From a virus, in the IMG/VR virus record IMGVR_UViG_3300002514_000018, positions 28,861 through 67,095 of that record: 38,235 nucleotides of DNA. One strand, written 5' to 3'. The notes beneath the pieces are model-generated. The model was not told the origin of the DNA. It was given only the letters and a program-made list of their open reading frames with translations, and made no database searches. The position numbers and the translations under genes are program-made. Of this stretch, positions 25,171 through 32,527 are shown one piece after another (the stretch's first letter is position 1; the number at the start of each line of letters is the position of its first letter).

Positions 25171-27099
25171 ATGGGCGCATTATTAAAAGGGATCATCATC
25201 TTGTCGATCCTCGCAATAACCTCTTGCGGGGATACCATGCTTGCTACGCCTGTGCTAGATATGACCACTGATGTCCCTCAAGCTCAAAACGAGGAACCCA
25301 AGTCAGTGGTCCCTTCTGAGCAGTACAAGCTTGATTGTTATCGTACAGAATATTATTTCTGCCCTGGAGTAAGTGGTCCTTTGTTCCGAGTTGAAGTGTT
25401 GAAGGATATTTGCAAAGATCCGCCAGAAGTTCTATACATTAGTGAATGTGAGGAGTTCTTGGAATGCAACCCCAGTAATTTTCATATGGGCGAAGAACCT
25501 TGCACAACTGATAACGGGTTACCTGGAACCAAAAAGATTTATTGTGACAAGGGACACATCAAAGAAGGTCAATGTGAAACCGACTGCGTGGAAGAAGTTT
25601 GTGACGGCCTCGACAACGACTGCGACGGAGAGATAGACGAAGACCAGCTTAACGCCTGCGGAGAATGTGGCATTGAACCTCTAGACGTGTGCGATGGCGT
25701 TGATAACGATTGCGACGGCGTCGTCGATGAAGATTTAGTTCGGCCTTGTTCCACAATATGTGAAGGCGGCTATGAAACTTGTGTCGAAGGGGATTGGGTT
25801 TCCTGTACTGCCAAACAGCCACAACCCGAAATGTGTGACGGCATCGACAACGATTGTGACGGCCAAATTGATGAAGGTCTGGACTGTCTATGTACCATAC
25901 AACAAATTGGAACTCTTTTTCCTTGCGAAGAATCACCTCTCCTATGCGGTTCAGGATATAAATCTTGCGAATGCAAAAACGCTGATTGTACATCTTTAGG
26001 ATTTACTCCTTGTTATGCCCCTTGCTACTGGATAGATGCTAACGATCCTAATTGCGATATTTATGGCGGCGACCCATTGCCTTATGAAATGTGCAACAAC
26101 CATGATGATAATTGCAATCAACTGGTGGATGAAGACTTATATGATTTTTGTTACACAGGGCCACCTCAGACTCTTAACGTGGGTATTTGCATAGGCGGAT
26201 CAGTAACTTGTAAACAAGGGCAGTGGGGAAATTATACGGATGATGGATATTTTGTCTTAGGATACTGCAAGGGTCAAGTGACTCCATTGCCTGACGACGA
26301 GTGCAATGGAGAAGATGAAGACTGCGATGGAAAAGTGGACCAGGATAAAGAAATGCAGGATACCGACATTTTGTTTATTGTCGATTGGTCTGGATCTATG
26401 GGATCTGAGATAGAAGCCGTTTTGATTGCTCTTAATGAATTCGCCAAGAACTATTCAGATGAAGAAGTTATTCAATGGGGGCTTATAGTTGGTCCCCGCA
26501 CACCTAATGACTGGGGCCAATTAAATTACTTGGAGATTGTAAGCGACCTGGCTTCTTTTGAAGATTTTATGTATAGTTTTTCGTCATTAGACAAAGATTC
26601 TATGAACGGTCAGTTCGAAATGTTGTATGATGCAGTATATCTATCTTTGCTAGACCTTTCATCATCGGAACCTTGGCAGCTTGATGAGTTGACTTGGGCC
26701 ACGATGGTGGGGAACGCGATTAAAGAGTCAAAACCTAAACTGGAAAACTTTAAACTCTCTTGGCGACCTAATGCCAAAAGAGTGCTAATCGTGTTTTCCG
26801 ACGAACACGGACAAACCTATATGCTTCCAAAATCAACAGTCCTTAAAGGAACGTGGAACACCAACGAAGATGGAGTAACACAAGATATATTATTAAATAT
26901 GATTGCAACCGCCCCAGACACCACTATATACACCTTCAGCACGAAGGGCAGCAAAAACTCTTCGATGCCCTACGGAGCAACTGGCTGGGAGCCTCTTTCT
27001 ATAGCTTCCGGTGGTAAGTGGTTTCAATTGCTTCACAGTTCTACTGAGATGTACAACAATCTAATGGAAATTATCGATTCAGAAGTATGTGGCGAATAG
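25171..27099 (+). CDS. Secreted lipoprotein with MopE-type repeats and vWA domain
   Basis: 642 residues. The signal peptide ends in a lipobox (IAITSCG, Cys19), with acidic low-complexity sequence after it. Five Cys/Asp units of the form CDGxDNDCDGxxDED start near residues 144, 174, 222, 308 (degenerate) and 378. These are the MopE/putative metal-binding motif seen in Myxococcota and methanotroph surface proteins, and they probably bind Ca or other divalent metals. A von Willebrand A domain follows, with a MIDAS motif D405-W-S407-G-S409 and a C-terminal IYTFSTKGSK region. Even cysteine spacing suggests disulphides outside the cytoplasm. It is a host-type surface protein in a phage replication cluster, 8 bases before an FtsZ-like gene. 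Function unknown. Confidence 0.85.
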   Translation: MGALLKGIIILSILAITSCGDTMLATPVLDMTTDVPQAQNEEPKSVVPSEQYKLDCYRTEYYFCPGVSGPLFRVEVLKDICKDPPEVLYISECEEFLECNPSNFHMGEEPCTTDNGLPGTKKIYCDKGHIKEGQCETDCVEEVCDGLDNDCDGEIDEDQLNACGECGIEPLDVCDGVDNDCDGVVDEDLVRPCSTICEGGYETCVEGDWVSCTAKQPQPEMCDGIDNDCDGQIDEGLDCLCTIQQIGTLFPCEESPLLCGSGYKSCECKNADCTSLGFTPCYAPCYWIDANDPNCDIYGGDPLPYEMCNNHDDNCNQLVDEDLYDFCYTGPPQTLNVGICIGGSVTCKQGQWGNYTDDGYFVLGYCKGQVTPLPDDECNGEDEDCDGKVDQDKEMQDTDILFIVDWSGSMGSEIEAVLIALNEFAKNYSDEEVIQWGLIVGPRTPNDWGQLNYLEIVSDLASFEDFMYSFSSLDKDSMNGQFEMLYDAVYLSLLDLSSSEPWQLDELTWATMVGNAIKESKPKLENFKLSWRPNAKRVLIVFSDEHGQTYMLPKSTVLKGTWNTNEDGVTQDILLNMIATAPDTTIYTFSTKGSKNSSMPYGATGWEPLSIASGGKWFQLLHSSTEMYNNLMEIIDSEVCGE

Positions 27100-27107
27100 A
27101 GGTTTAA

Positions 27108-27953
27108 ATGGATACTGTTATTGGACTCGGCAGCGCCGGGTGTAATATTGCGGAAAAATTTGCAGACTATCCGCAATATAAGATTATAAAAATAGATTCA
27201 GAGCGACGAGCATTTGATTGGCTTAACAAGGATTTTAAACTAATCCCCAAGCAATCCTCTCCTGAAGCTTATGAGGAACACTGTCCTTTCTTAGATGATA
27301 TGATCGAAGAATCAGGAGAAGATATCCTCTTTATTATAGGAGGAGGCGGCAAAATATCTGGTGCTGCCTTGCGTCTTTTACAACAATTAAGAGAAAAGAA
27401 GATAAGCATCCTGTATATTCAGCCTGATACAGATCTACTGGCCAAGACAGCCAAAATGCAGGAACGTCTGGTATACGGTGTTTTGCAACAATATGCTCGA
27501 TCAGCTATTTTGGAGCGAATATACCTCGTTAAAAATACGGCCATTGAGACCATCCTGGGTGATGTATCTATTACAGAGTATCACGATAAGATTAATGATT
27601 TTTTGGTTTCTGCTATGCATATGACCAACATTTTTGAACACACGGACCCAGTGACATCGAATTTTGAAGACCTTAGCCCGGTTTGTCGCATTTCGACTTT
27701 CGGAATGGTCAATTTAGAGACTGGCGAAGAAAGCTTATTTTTCCCCTTGAAGTTTCCGCGAGAAAAGCTATATTATTATGCAATAAATGAGGAAAGCTTA
27801 AGGGAAGACAAGGCTCTCCATAAAAAGATAGTGCAACAGATAAAATCTAAAATAGATAATAAAGAAATTAGTGTAACTTATGGAATTTATTCCACTGAGT
27901 ATGAGAACGATTACGTCTATTTGGTTTCTAATGCAAGTTTTATTCAAGAATAG
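27108..27953 (+). CDS. FtsZ/tubulin-like GTPase
   Basis: 281 residues. N-terminal VIGLGSAGCNIAEKF (G6-L-G8-S-A-G11-C-N13) fits the FtsZ/tubulin GxGxxGxN nucleotide start. FIIGGGGKISGAALRLLQQL (75-94) fits the glycine-rich T4 loop (GGGTGSG) and its helix. ITEYHDKINDFLVSAMHMTNIF (about 155-176) fits helix H7 (xxxFxxANxVLxxAVxGI). The T4 loop has Lys-Ile for Thr-Gly, and the C-terminal activation domain seems short. Jumbo phages use PhuZ to position DNA, but this protein is not obviously PhuZ. GAGG at 27099-27102 precedes the ATG, suggesting coupling to the lipoprotein gene. Confidence 0.6.
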   Translation: MDTVIGLGSAGCNIAEKFADYPQYKIIKIDSERRAFDWLNKDFKLIPKQSSPEAYEEHCPFLDDMIEESGEDILFIIGGGGKISGAALRLLQQLREKKISILYIQPDTDLLAKTAKMQERLVYGVLQQYARSAILERIYLVKNTAIETILGDVSITEYHDKINDFLVSAMHMTNIFEHTDPVTSNFEDLSPVCRISTFGMVNLETGEESLFFPLKFPREKLYYYAINEESLREDKALHKKIVQQIKSKIDNKEISVTYGIYSTEYENDYVYLVSNASFIQE

Positions 27954-27964
27954 AGAAAATCCTA

Positions 27965-27992
27965 TTGACTCTTAAGTCACAGGCGGTATAAT
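27965..27992 (+). promoter_or_regulatory. Sigma70-like promoter with overlapping palindrome
   Basis: TTGACT (27965-27970), 16-base spacer, TATAAT (27987-27992). The -35 overlaps TGACT-CTTA-AGTCA (27966-27979), a 5-bp inverted repeat that could be an operator. It would start transcription near 28000, about 110 bases before gp32, in the window's largest gap. Confidence 0.65.
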
Positions 27993-28108
27993 ATGTTTAT
28001 TCATGATCGCCAGAGTTACGAAGAATATCGTGATTCGGTGTTTTATTTTATTGAGAAGCTCGGAAAATTTGCTGAGCTTACTTTAGCTAAATTCAAAAGG
28101 AGAATATA

Positions 28109-28852
28109 ATGGCTATTAATATGGACAAAATGAAGCAGAAACTCGAAAATCTGCAAGGAAATGGAAACAAGAAGAGTGCCTTTTGGCGTCCTCAAGACGG
28201 TGAACAAGTGATCCGTATTGTCCCGACCCCAGACGGTGACCCGTTCAAAGAATATTGGTTTCACTATAATTTAGGAAACAACCCCGGCTTTCTTAGCCCA
28301 AAGAAAAACTTTGGTGAGGACTGCCCATTGGACAACTATGTCCGCGATCTCTACCGCAACGGCGACGACGACAGCATTAAGATGGCCAAGAACCTCTCGG
28401 CCCGACAACGCTTCTTCTCCCCAGTGGTTGTTCGCGGAGAAGAAGACCAGGGCGTCCGTATTTGGGGATTCGGAAAGATGGCCTATCAAGAGCTTTTAAA
28501 CCTGGTTCTTAATCCTGATTATGGCGACATTACTGATACCGATGAAGGAACTGATCTGGTTATCAAGTACGGAAAGCCTCCTGGTGCTCAATTCCCTCAG
28601 ACCTCTATCACCCCACGTCGAAAAACTTCCAAGCTTTTTGATGATGATGAAAAGATCTCTGAGGCCTTAACTACCATTCCTGATTTCGATACTGTTTTCG
28701 AAAAGAAATCGCCTCAAGACGTTCAAGGAATGTTGGATGAGTTCATCGCAAGCCAGTTGAGTGACGATGATGTAGAAGAAGTTTCTACGGAAAGTCAAAA
28801 ATATGGTGGAGATGCCATCGACAGTAAATTTGACGAATTGATGCAGGAATAA
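28109..28852 (+). CDS. 32: Single-stranded DNA-binding protein, gp32-like
   Basis: 247 residues. Basic N-terminus (DKMKQKLENLQGN), then FWRPQDGEQVIRIVPTPDGDPFKEYWFHYNLG and FLSPKKNFGEDCPLDNYV, the region that holds the zinc site in T4 gp32 (His64, Cys77, Cys87, Cys90). Here the matching positions read His52, Ser63, Cys72 and Asp75, so two of three Cys ligands are missing. The C-terminal tail is acidic (SDDDVEEV...SKFDELMQE), as needed for partner interaction. It coats ssDNA during replication and recombination. It is driven by its own sigma70-like promoter and AGGAGA, and followed after 8 bases by hairpin element copy 1. Confidence 0.88.
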   Translation: MAINMDKMKQKLENLQGNGNKKSAFWRPQDGEQVIRIVPTPDGDPFKEYWFHYNLGNNPGFLSPKKNFGEDCPLDNYVRDLYRNGDDDSIKMAKNLSARQRFFSPVVVRGEEDQGVRIWGFGKMAYQELLNLVLNPDYGDITDTDEGTDLVIKYGKPPGAQFPQTSITPRRKTSKLFDDDEKISEALTTIPDFDTVFEKKSPQDVQGMLDEFIASQLSDDDVEEVSTESQKYGGDAIDSKFDELMQE

Positions 28853-28860
28853 TAGTCTGT

Positions 28861-28891
28861 CCGCAGGAAGGCATGGGGTTACAGATGCCTT
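28861..28891 (+). repeat. Stop-proximal hairpin element, copy 1
   Basis: Box CCGCAGG (28861-28867), 7-bp stem AAGGCAT (28868-28874) with ATGCCTT (28885-28891), loop GGGGTTACAG. It begins 8 bases after the gp32 stop codon and ends 23 bases before the next ATG. A T-run follows at 28893-28899, so this copy could also terminate transcription. Confidence 0.9.
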
Positions 28892-28914
28892 ATTTTTTTA
28901 AAAAGGAAAGAATA

Positions 28915-29439
28915 ATGATTAAGAAAATTGTATTATGTATGCTGATTATTGGTACTACCATACCTACATACGCTCAAGCGCAGCCTCAACCTCCCCCCGA
29001 TAAGACAGAAAGCGAATGGAAAAGCCGTTATGGCGTCCGCTTTGGTTATTCTTATTTGAACAAGGGAGAACAAGTTGAGAGCCTAAGCAGTCCTCACTCG
29101 TTCCTCTTGGGATATGAAATGCAACAAACCCTGGATGGGGGCGAATGGCTGGACATTTTATTTGTGGAGAATATCTCTGTAGGCGGCTTGGATCAAAGCG
29201 TCTTCTCTCCATCACTTAGCTTGTTGGTGGGTTTTGAATTTGCTGACCGTCTCCAAGTGGCTGTTGGTACAAATATTTCCCCTGTTGATCCCGCCGATGA
29301 CGATAAATATATTCATCTCATTAGCGCGATTGGATACACAGCAGCAGTCGGGCGGTTCAGCCTGCCTATTCACCTTACCTTTATTCCAGATGTAAATGGA
29401 TTTTGGCGATGTGCGGCTACTGCTGGCGTGAACTGGTAA
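28915..29439 (+). CDS. Small exported beta-barrel-like outer membrane protein
   Basis: 174 residues from ATG 28915 (AAAGGA ahead; an earlier in-frame start at 28873 would lie inside the hairpin element). Residues 1-22 are a signal peptide (MIKKIVLCMLIIGTTIPTYAQA). The mature part has alternating hydrophobic residues: VRFGYSYLN, SFLLGYEMQQTL, SLSLLVGFEFADRLQVAVG, and it ends in Trp (AATAGVNW), typical of outer membrane barrels, although it is small (about 8 strands). Barrel proteins of this size in phages could alter the host surface or block superinfection; this is inference. No specific family recognised. Confidence 0.65.
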   Translation: MIKKIVLCMLIIGTTIPTYAQAQPQPPPDKTESEWKSRYGVRFGYSYLNKGEQVESLSSPHSFLLGYEMQQTLDGGEWLDILFVENISVGGLDQSVFSPSLSLLVGFEFADRLQVAVGTNISPVDPADDDKYIHLISAIGYTAAVGRFSLPIHLTFIPDVNGFWRCAATAGVNW

Positions 29440-29447
29440 TTTTAAAA

Positions 29448-29478
29448 CCGCAGGGAGGCACGGGTTTACAGGTGCCTC
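29448..29478 (+). repeat. Stop-proximal hairpin element, copy 2
   Basis: Box CCGCAGG (29448-29454), 7-bp stem GAGGCAC (29455-29461) with GTGCCTC (29472-29478), loop GGGTTTACAG. It starts 8 bases after the upstream stop and ends 28 bases before the FKBP ATG. CTTTTT follows. Confidence 0.9.
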
Positions 29479-29506
29479 GTCTTTTTAAACAAAACAAGGA
29501 TTTTAA

Positions 29507-29944
29507 ATGAGTATGATTAAAGAGGGACATAATGTGAAGGTCCATTATAAAGGCACATTGACTGATGGCACTGAATTTGATAATTCAAAAAGTAGGGGAG
29601 AACCCATTGAATTTCAAGTTGGTACAGGACAGATGATTAAAGGGTTCGATAGCGCTGTTCAGGGAATGGGCCTCGGTGAAGTAAAAACGTTTACCGTCCC
29701 TTCTGGTGAAGCATACGGATCTGTAAATCCCGAAGCTATCAAAGAGTATCCTAAGACTGTCTTCCCACCTGACTTTACTTTCACTGTGGGAGGAATGGTA
29801 CACGGGACAACGCCTACTGGGCAACCTGCAATGGCCACCATTGTTTCACACGCCGACGAGTCTGTGGTCTTAGACCACAATCATCCCTTGGCAGGTGAAG
29901 ACCTCACTTTTGAGGTTGAAGTGATTGAGATCGAGGGCGAATAA
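29507..29944 (+). CDS. FKBP-type peptidyl-prolyl isomerase, SlyD-like
   Basis: 145 residues. Starts VKVHYKGTLTDGTEFDNS (FKBP strand and bulge), then GTGQMIKGFDSAVQGMGLGEVKTFTVPSGEAYG, the FKBP core with Ile and aromatic pocket residues. An insert-in-flap region follows (PKTVFPPDFTFTVGGMVHG...VSHADESVVLDHNHPLAGEDLTFEVEVIEI), which includes the SlyD signature DxNHPLAGxxLxFxVxV. It probably catalyses proline isomerisation and chaperoning in the cytoplasm. There is no metal-binding His-rich tail. It lies between two hairpin elements; the reason for a phage copy is unknown. Confidence 0.88.
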   Translation: MSMIKEGHNVKVHYKGTLTDGTEFDNSKSRGEPIEFQVGTGQMIKGFDSAVQGMGLGEVKTFTVPSGEAYGSVNPEAIKEYPKTVFPPDFTFTVGGMVHGTTPTGQPAMATIVSHADESVVLDHNHPLAGEDLTFEVEVIEIEGE

Positions 29945-29952
29945 CCCTTGAC

Positions 29953-29985
29953 GCGCAGGGAGGGCACGGCGATACAGGTGTCCTC
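29953..29985 (+). repeat. Stop-proximal hairpin element, copy 3
   Basis: Box GCGCAGG (29953-29959), 8-bp stem GAGGGCAC (29960-29967) with GTGTCCTC (29978-29985) including one G-U pair, loop GGCGATACAG. It starts 8 bases after the upstream stop. This is the most diverged copy, yet spacing, loop length and loop end (TACAG) are kept. Confidence 0.85.
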
Positions 29986-29989
29986 CAGG

Positions 29990-30033
29990 TTTAAAGTGCC
30001 TGGATTAAGTCCATATTGGCCCGAAACTTTAAA
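29990..30033 (+). promoter_or_regulatory. Possible folded 5' leader of the ParB-like gene
   Basis: Directly after copy 3, TTTAAAGT (29990-29997) can pair with ACTTTAAA (30026-30033), enclosing GCC/GGC (29998-30000 with 30018-30020) and TGGA/TCCA (30001-30004 with 30010-30013). The leader between copy 3 and the ATG is 79 bases, three times longer than at the other copies. Confidence 0.35.
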
Positions 30034-30064
30034 TTTTGATATTTTAATATAAGGAGAAAATAAA

Positions 30065-30970
30065 ATGTCTGTAGAATTAATCGGGAACGCTATGTTCCCC
30101 GCTGAAGTTAAAGAACTTGGTAAACCTGGATGGTATGGCGAGATTGATGTGAACATCAAAAGTCTTGTCAATCGAGAGACCAAGGCGTCACACGTCAAAA
30201 AGCTACTTAAGAATGGCTTTGACTGGAAAAAGTTTACGCCTCCTCTTATCGCCGTATTTCCTGATAGGAGAGAATATCTTCTAGATGGAGACCATCGCCG
30301 TGCGATGTTTCGCATAACTTTTCCTGATAAAGAAAGCATACCATGCTTTAGAATCGAAGTAGAATCAGAGCAAGAGTATCACAGGCTCTTCGCTCAGATC
30401 AACTGGGAAAGTAGAAAAACGGCGACCAAAGATGAAGTTTTTGTACACAAGGTGCTGGCAGAGGATGCCACCGCCGTTGCAACTGCTTTAGCCTTGAGAC
30501 GGTGTGGGCTTAGTGTTTACGGCTCCCCTGATGAATATGGGACCGTGGGTTGTTCACAAGCCAAGAGAACTACAGTTGGGTCTTTTATAAAGTCCTACAA
30601 GCACGGCGAGTCGAATGTCAGTATGGCAGCAAGCTTGCTAAGCAAAACTTGGGCTGATGATGAAAAGATTCAGGGCGAGTTGTTAGAAGCTGTAGCTATC
30701 TTATTTAAAGTTCACCCTAGCTTCAGTGATGGTTCAAAAATTGAAAAAGATTTCAAGGACTGGTTTTTAAATTATGTTTCAATGCGTACTCAATACGTTG
30801 CAGCAACAGATTATAAAACCAAAGGAGGCCGCATACACCATAAGCACGGTGAGTCTCTGGCTCACGGTATTATTATGGAATACCGCAACTCTAGAGTCCC
30901 TGGCGGATGTACTGTGAACTATAAGCGGAAAATCGTTAAGCTTCGCAATACTGCTGTCCTCTTAGAATAG
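30065..30970 (+). CDS. ParB/sulfiredoxin-fold-like protein of unknown function
   Basis: 301 residues. Residues 60-105 (LIAVFPDRREYLLDGDHRRAMFR...ESIPCFRIEVESEQEYHRLFAQIN) show the pattern of ParB-like nuclease-fold domains: a strand, L(L/I)DGxHR, then a short strand with IPC and an alpha/beta end. The ParB/Srx superfamily (including phage DUF6551-like proteins) binds nucleotides or DNA. A helical C-terminal 180 residues contains no motif I know. AAGGAG at 30052-30057 precedes the ATG. Located between gp32 and uvsX, it may act in replication or in control of these genes, for example at the hairpins around it (speculative). Confidence 0.6.
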   Translation: MSVELIGNAMFPAEVKELGKPGWYGEIDVNIKSLVNRETKASHVKKLLKNGFDWKKFTPPLIAVFPDRREYLLDGDHRRAMFRITFPDKESIPCFRIEVESEQEYHRLFAQINWESRKTATKDEVFVHKVLAEDATAVATALALRRCGLSVYGSPDEYGTVGCSQAKRTTVGSFIKSYKHGESNVSMAASLLSKTWADDEKIQGELLEAVAILFKVHPSFSDGSKIEKDFKDWFLNYVSMRTQYVAATDYKTKGGRIHHKHGESLAHGIIMEYRNSRVPGGCTVNYKRKIVKLRNTAVLLE

Positions 30971-30978
30971 CTTTTTCA

Positions 30979-31008
30979 CCGCAGGGGGGCACGGGTTACA
31001 GGTGCCCC
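30979..31008 (+). repeat. Stop-proximal hairpin element, copy 4
   Basis: Box CCGCAGG (30979-30985), 7-bp stem GGGGCAC (30986-30992) with GTGCCCC (31002-31008), loop GGGTTACAG (9 bases). It starts 8 bases after the upstream stop and ends 23 bases before the uvsX ATG. There is no T-run, so it is not an ordinary terminator. Confidence 0.9.
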
Positions 31009-31031
31009 ATTTCACACACAAAGGATTTAGA

Positions 31032-32138
31032 ATGACCAAAAAAGCAACCAAAATAGGTCGATTAAGCCTAACCGAGATGAGAAACTTAATCAATAAAAAA
31101 GTTGGAATGAACGTCGCACACGACTTGACGAAAGACAATCCCACGGCAGTAAAGCAGTGGATCCCCACTGGCTCCCGCTATTTGGACTCTATCATATGTC
31201 GCGGCAAAAAAGCAGGAATCCCGGTTGGCAAAATTACAGAAATTGCTGGGCTAGAAGGCGCTGGAAAATCTTGGATGGCAGCCCAAGTCGCCACAAGTGC
31301 TCAAAAGATGGGCATTGATGTAGTTTATTTTGATTCTGAATCTGCTATTGACCCTGGTTATTTAGAAAGCTTAGGTGTTGACCTTGACCATTGTTTATAT
31401 GTTCAGGCCACCTCTGTGGAGATGGTTCTTGAAACCATTGAAGAACTTTTAGGATCCAACGAGGGCCAGATGCTCTTTATTTGGGATTCTTTGGCACTGA
31501 CGCCAGCCATCTCAGACGTTGAGGGGGATTTCAATCCTCAATCCTCTATGGCTGTAAAAGCTCGGATCTTGGCTAAAGGGATGTCAAAGTTGACAGTTCC
31601 GATTGCGAACACGCAGTCAACCTTTTTGGTTTTGAATCAGCTTAAAACCAATATTGCTTCTAATCCTGCCCAGAGAATTGAGGTAATGACCAATCCTTGG
31701 GTTACTCCTGGCGGAAAAGCAATGCATTATGCATATTCTTTGCGAATATGGTTGACTGGCCGAAAGTCTAAGTCCTCCTTTATTATGGACGGCGATGACA
31801 GGATTGGTTATCAAGTGCAGGTAAAACTTGAGAAATCACGTTTTGGAACAACAGGGAGAAAATGCCACTTTAACATACTATTTACTGGACAAAAACCTGG
31901 AATCCAAGATGAAGAAAGTTGGTTACACGCCTTAATGGGTTCCGATAACATTGTCCAATCAGGAGCCTGGTACACATTAATGTACAAAGACGGATCATCA
32001 GAAAAATTTCAAAGCAAGACGTGGCCTAAAAAGTTACAAAATGAAAAGTTTCGTCAAAGAGTTCTTGAATTAATGGACGATGAAATCGTCAAAAAGTATG
32101 ACCGAAAAATGGAAAAGGTCGATTCAAAAGGAGAATAA
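31032..32138 (+). CDS. uvsX: UvsX recombinase (RecA family)
   Basis: 368 residues from ATG 31032 with AAGGA at 31021; a GTG at 31002 is inside the hairpin element. Walker A is G73-LEGAGKS80 and Walker B is MLFIWDS (147-153). The catalytic Glu is in DSESAIDP (101-108), and a LNQLKTNI loop after the Walker B matches the RecA L2/switch region. UvsX forms filaments on ssDNA coated by gp32 and drives strand exchange and recombination-dependent replication. The next gene starts 1 base after the stop, with a GGAG ahead of it. Confidence 0.88.
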   Translation: MTKKATKIGRLSLTEMRNLINKKVGMNVAHDLTKDNPTAVKQWIPTGSRYLDSIICRGKKAGIPVGKITEIAGLEGAGKSWMAAQVATSAQKMGIDVVYFDSESAIDPGYLESLGVDLDHCLYVQATSVEMVLETIEELLGSNEGQMLFIWDSLALTPAISDVEGDFNPQSSMAVKARILAKGMSKLTVPIANTQSTFLVLNQLKTNIASNPAQRIEVMTNPWVTPGGKAMHYAYSLRIWLTGRKSKSSFIMDGDDRIGYQVQVKLEKSRFGTTGRKCHFNILFTGQKPGIQDEESWLHALMGSDNIVQSGAWYTLMYKDGSSEKFQSKTWPKKLQNEKFRQRVLELMDDEIVKKYDRKMEKVDSKGE

Positions 32139-32139
32139 A

Positions 32140-32517
32140 ATGAGTGTTTGTGTGTTATATATTATGTTAAGTGGTGGGATCTTTTTGACCCCTGCTTGTC
32201 ATTTGGAAACGGGTGTCGTATACCCTGAAAAGATTGTTTATACGGATGCTATTCCAAGCTCGTATTCATACGTACCCTATCGTATCCCCGCTTATGCGCC
32301 AACGGTAGTATATCGAGATTGGCGTCCACTTCCCAACCGCTACGGAAGGAAATGGCGTCCCAACCGCAAGAACCGTCGTAATATTACAATTAATCGTTAT
32401 TATTACCAGGGAAACCGCACGGTAGTTCGGAAGCCTATCAACAAAGTAAAAGTTGCACGCCCCGTTCCACCAAAGAATAATAAAAAGAAAAAGAAATTTA
32501 AGAAGAAAAAACACTAA
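32140..32517 (+). CDS. Exported basic protein with poly-Lys tail, possible lipoprotein
   Basis: 125 residues from ATG 32140 with AAGGAG at 32128-32133. The N-terminal 20 residues are hydrophobic and end in LTPAC, a signal peptide with an imperfect lipobox (Pro at -2). After this comes a Tyr/Pro-rich part (SSYSYVPYRIPAYAPTVVYRDW), then Arg/Asn-rich repeats (RPNRKNRRN), and a C-terminus of almost only Lys and Asn with K-runs. It looks like a small surface protein that could bind polyanions; no family recognised. It lies inside the recombination gene cluster and, like the vWA lipoprotein and barrel protein, points to remodelling of the cell envelope. Confidence 0.6.
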   Translation: MSVCVLYIMLSGGIFLTPACHLETGVVYPEKIVYTDAIPSSYSYVPYRIPAYAPTVVYRDWRPLPNRYGRKWRPNRKNRRNITINRYYYQGNRTVVRKPINKVKVARPVPPKNNKKKKKFKKKKH

Positions 32518-32527
32518 TTATAGCAAT

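Noticed and set aside
27993-28109. 38-codon reading frame ending TAATG at the gp32 start
   Set aside because: It has no ribosome binding site and its ATG lies upstream of the transcription start predicted from TATAAT at 27987-27992, so it would not be in the mRNA. The stop-start overlap may be chance.
28850-28867. Stop-codon readthrough signal (hairpin 8 bases after the stop, as in some retroviruses)
   Set aside because: The spacing resembles known readthrough pseudoknots, but in copy 1 the TAA is followed at once by TAG in frame, so readthrough would yield nothing.
31877-31884. ACTATTTA inside uvsX (also one at 1159-1166 inside the small membrane protein gene)
   Set aside because: Within coding sequence and not before a gene start; one or two chance copies are expected in 38 kb.
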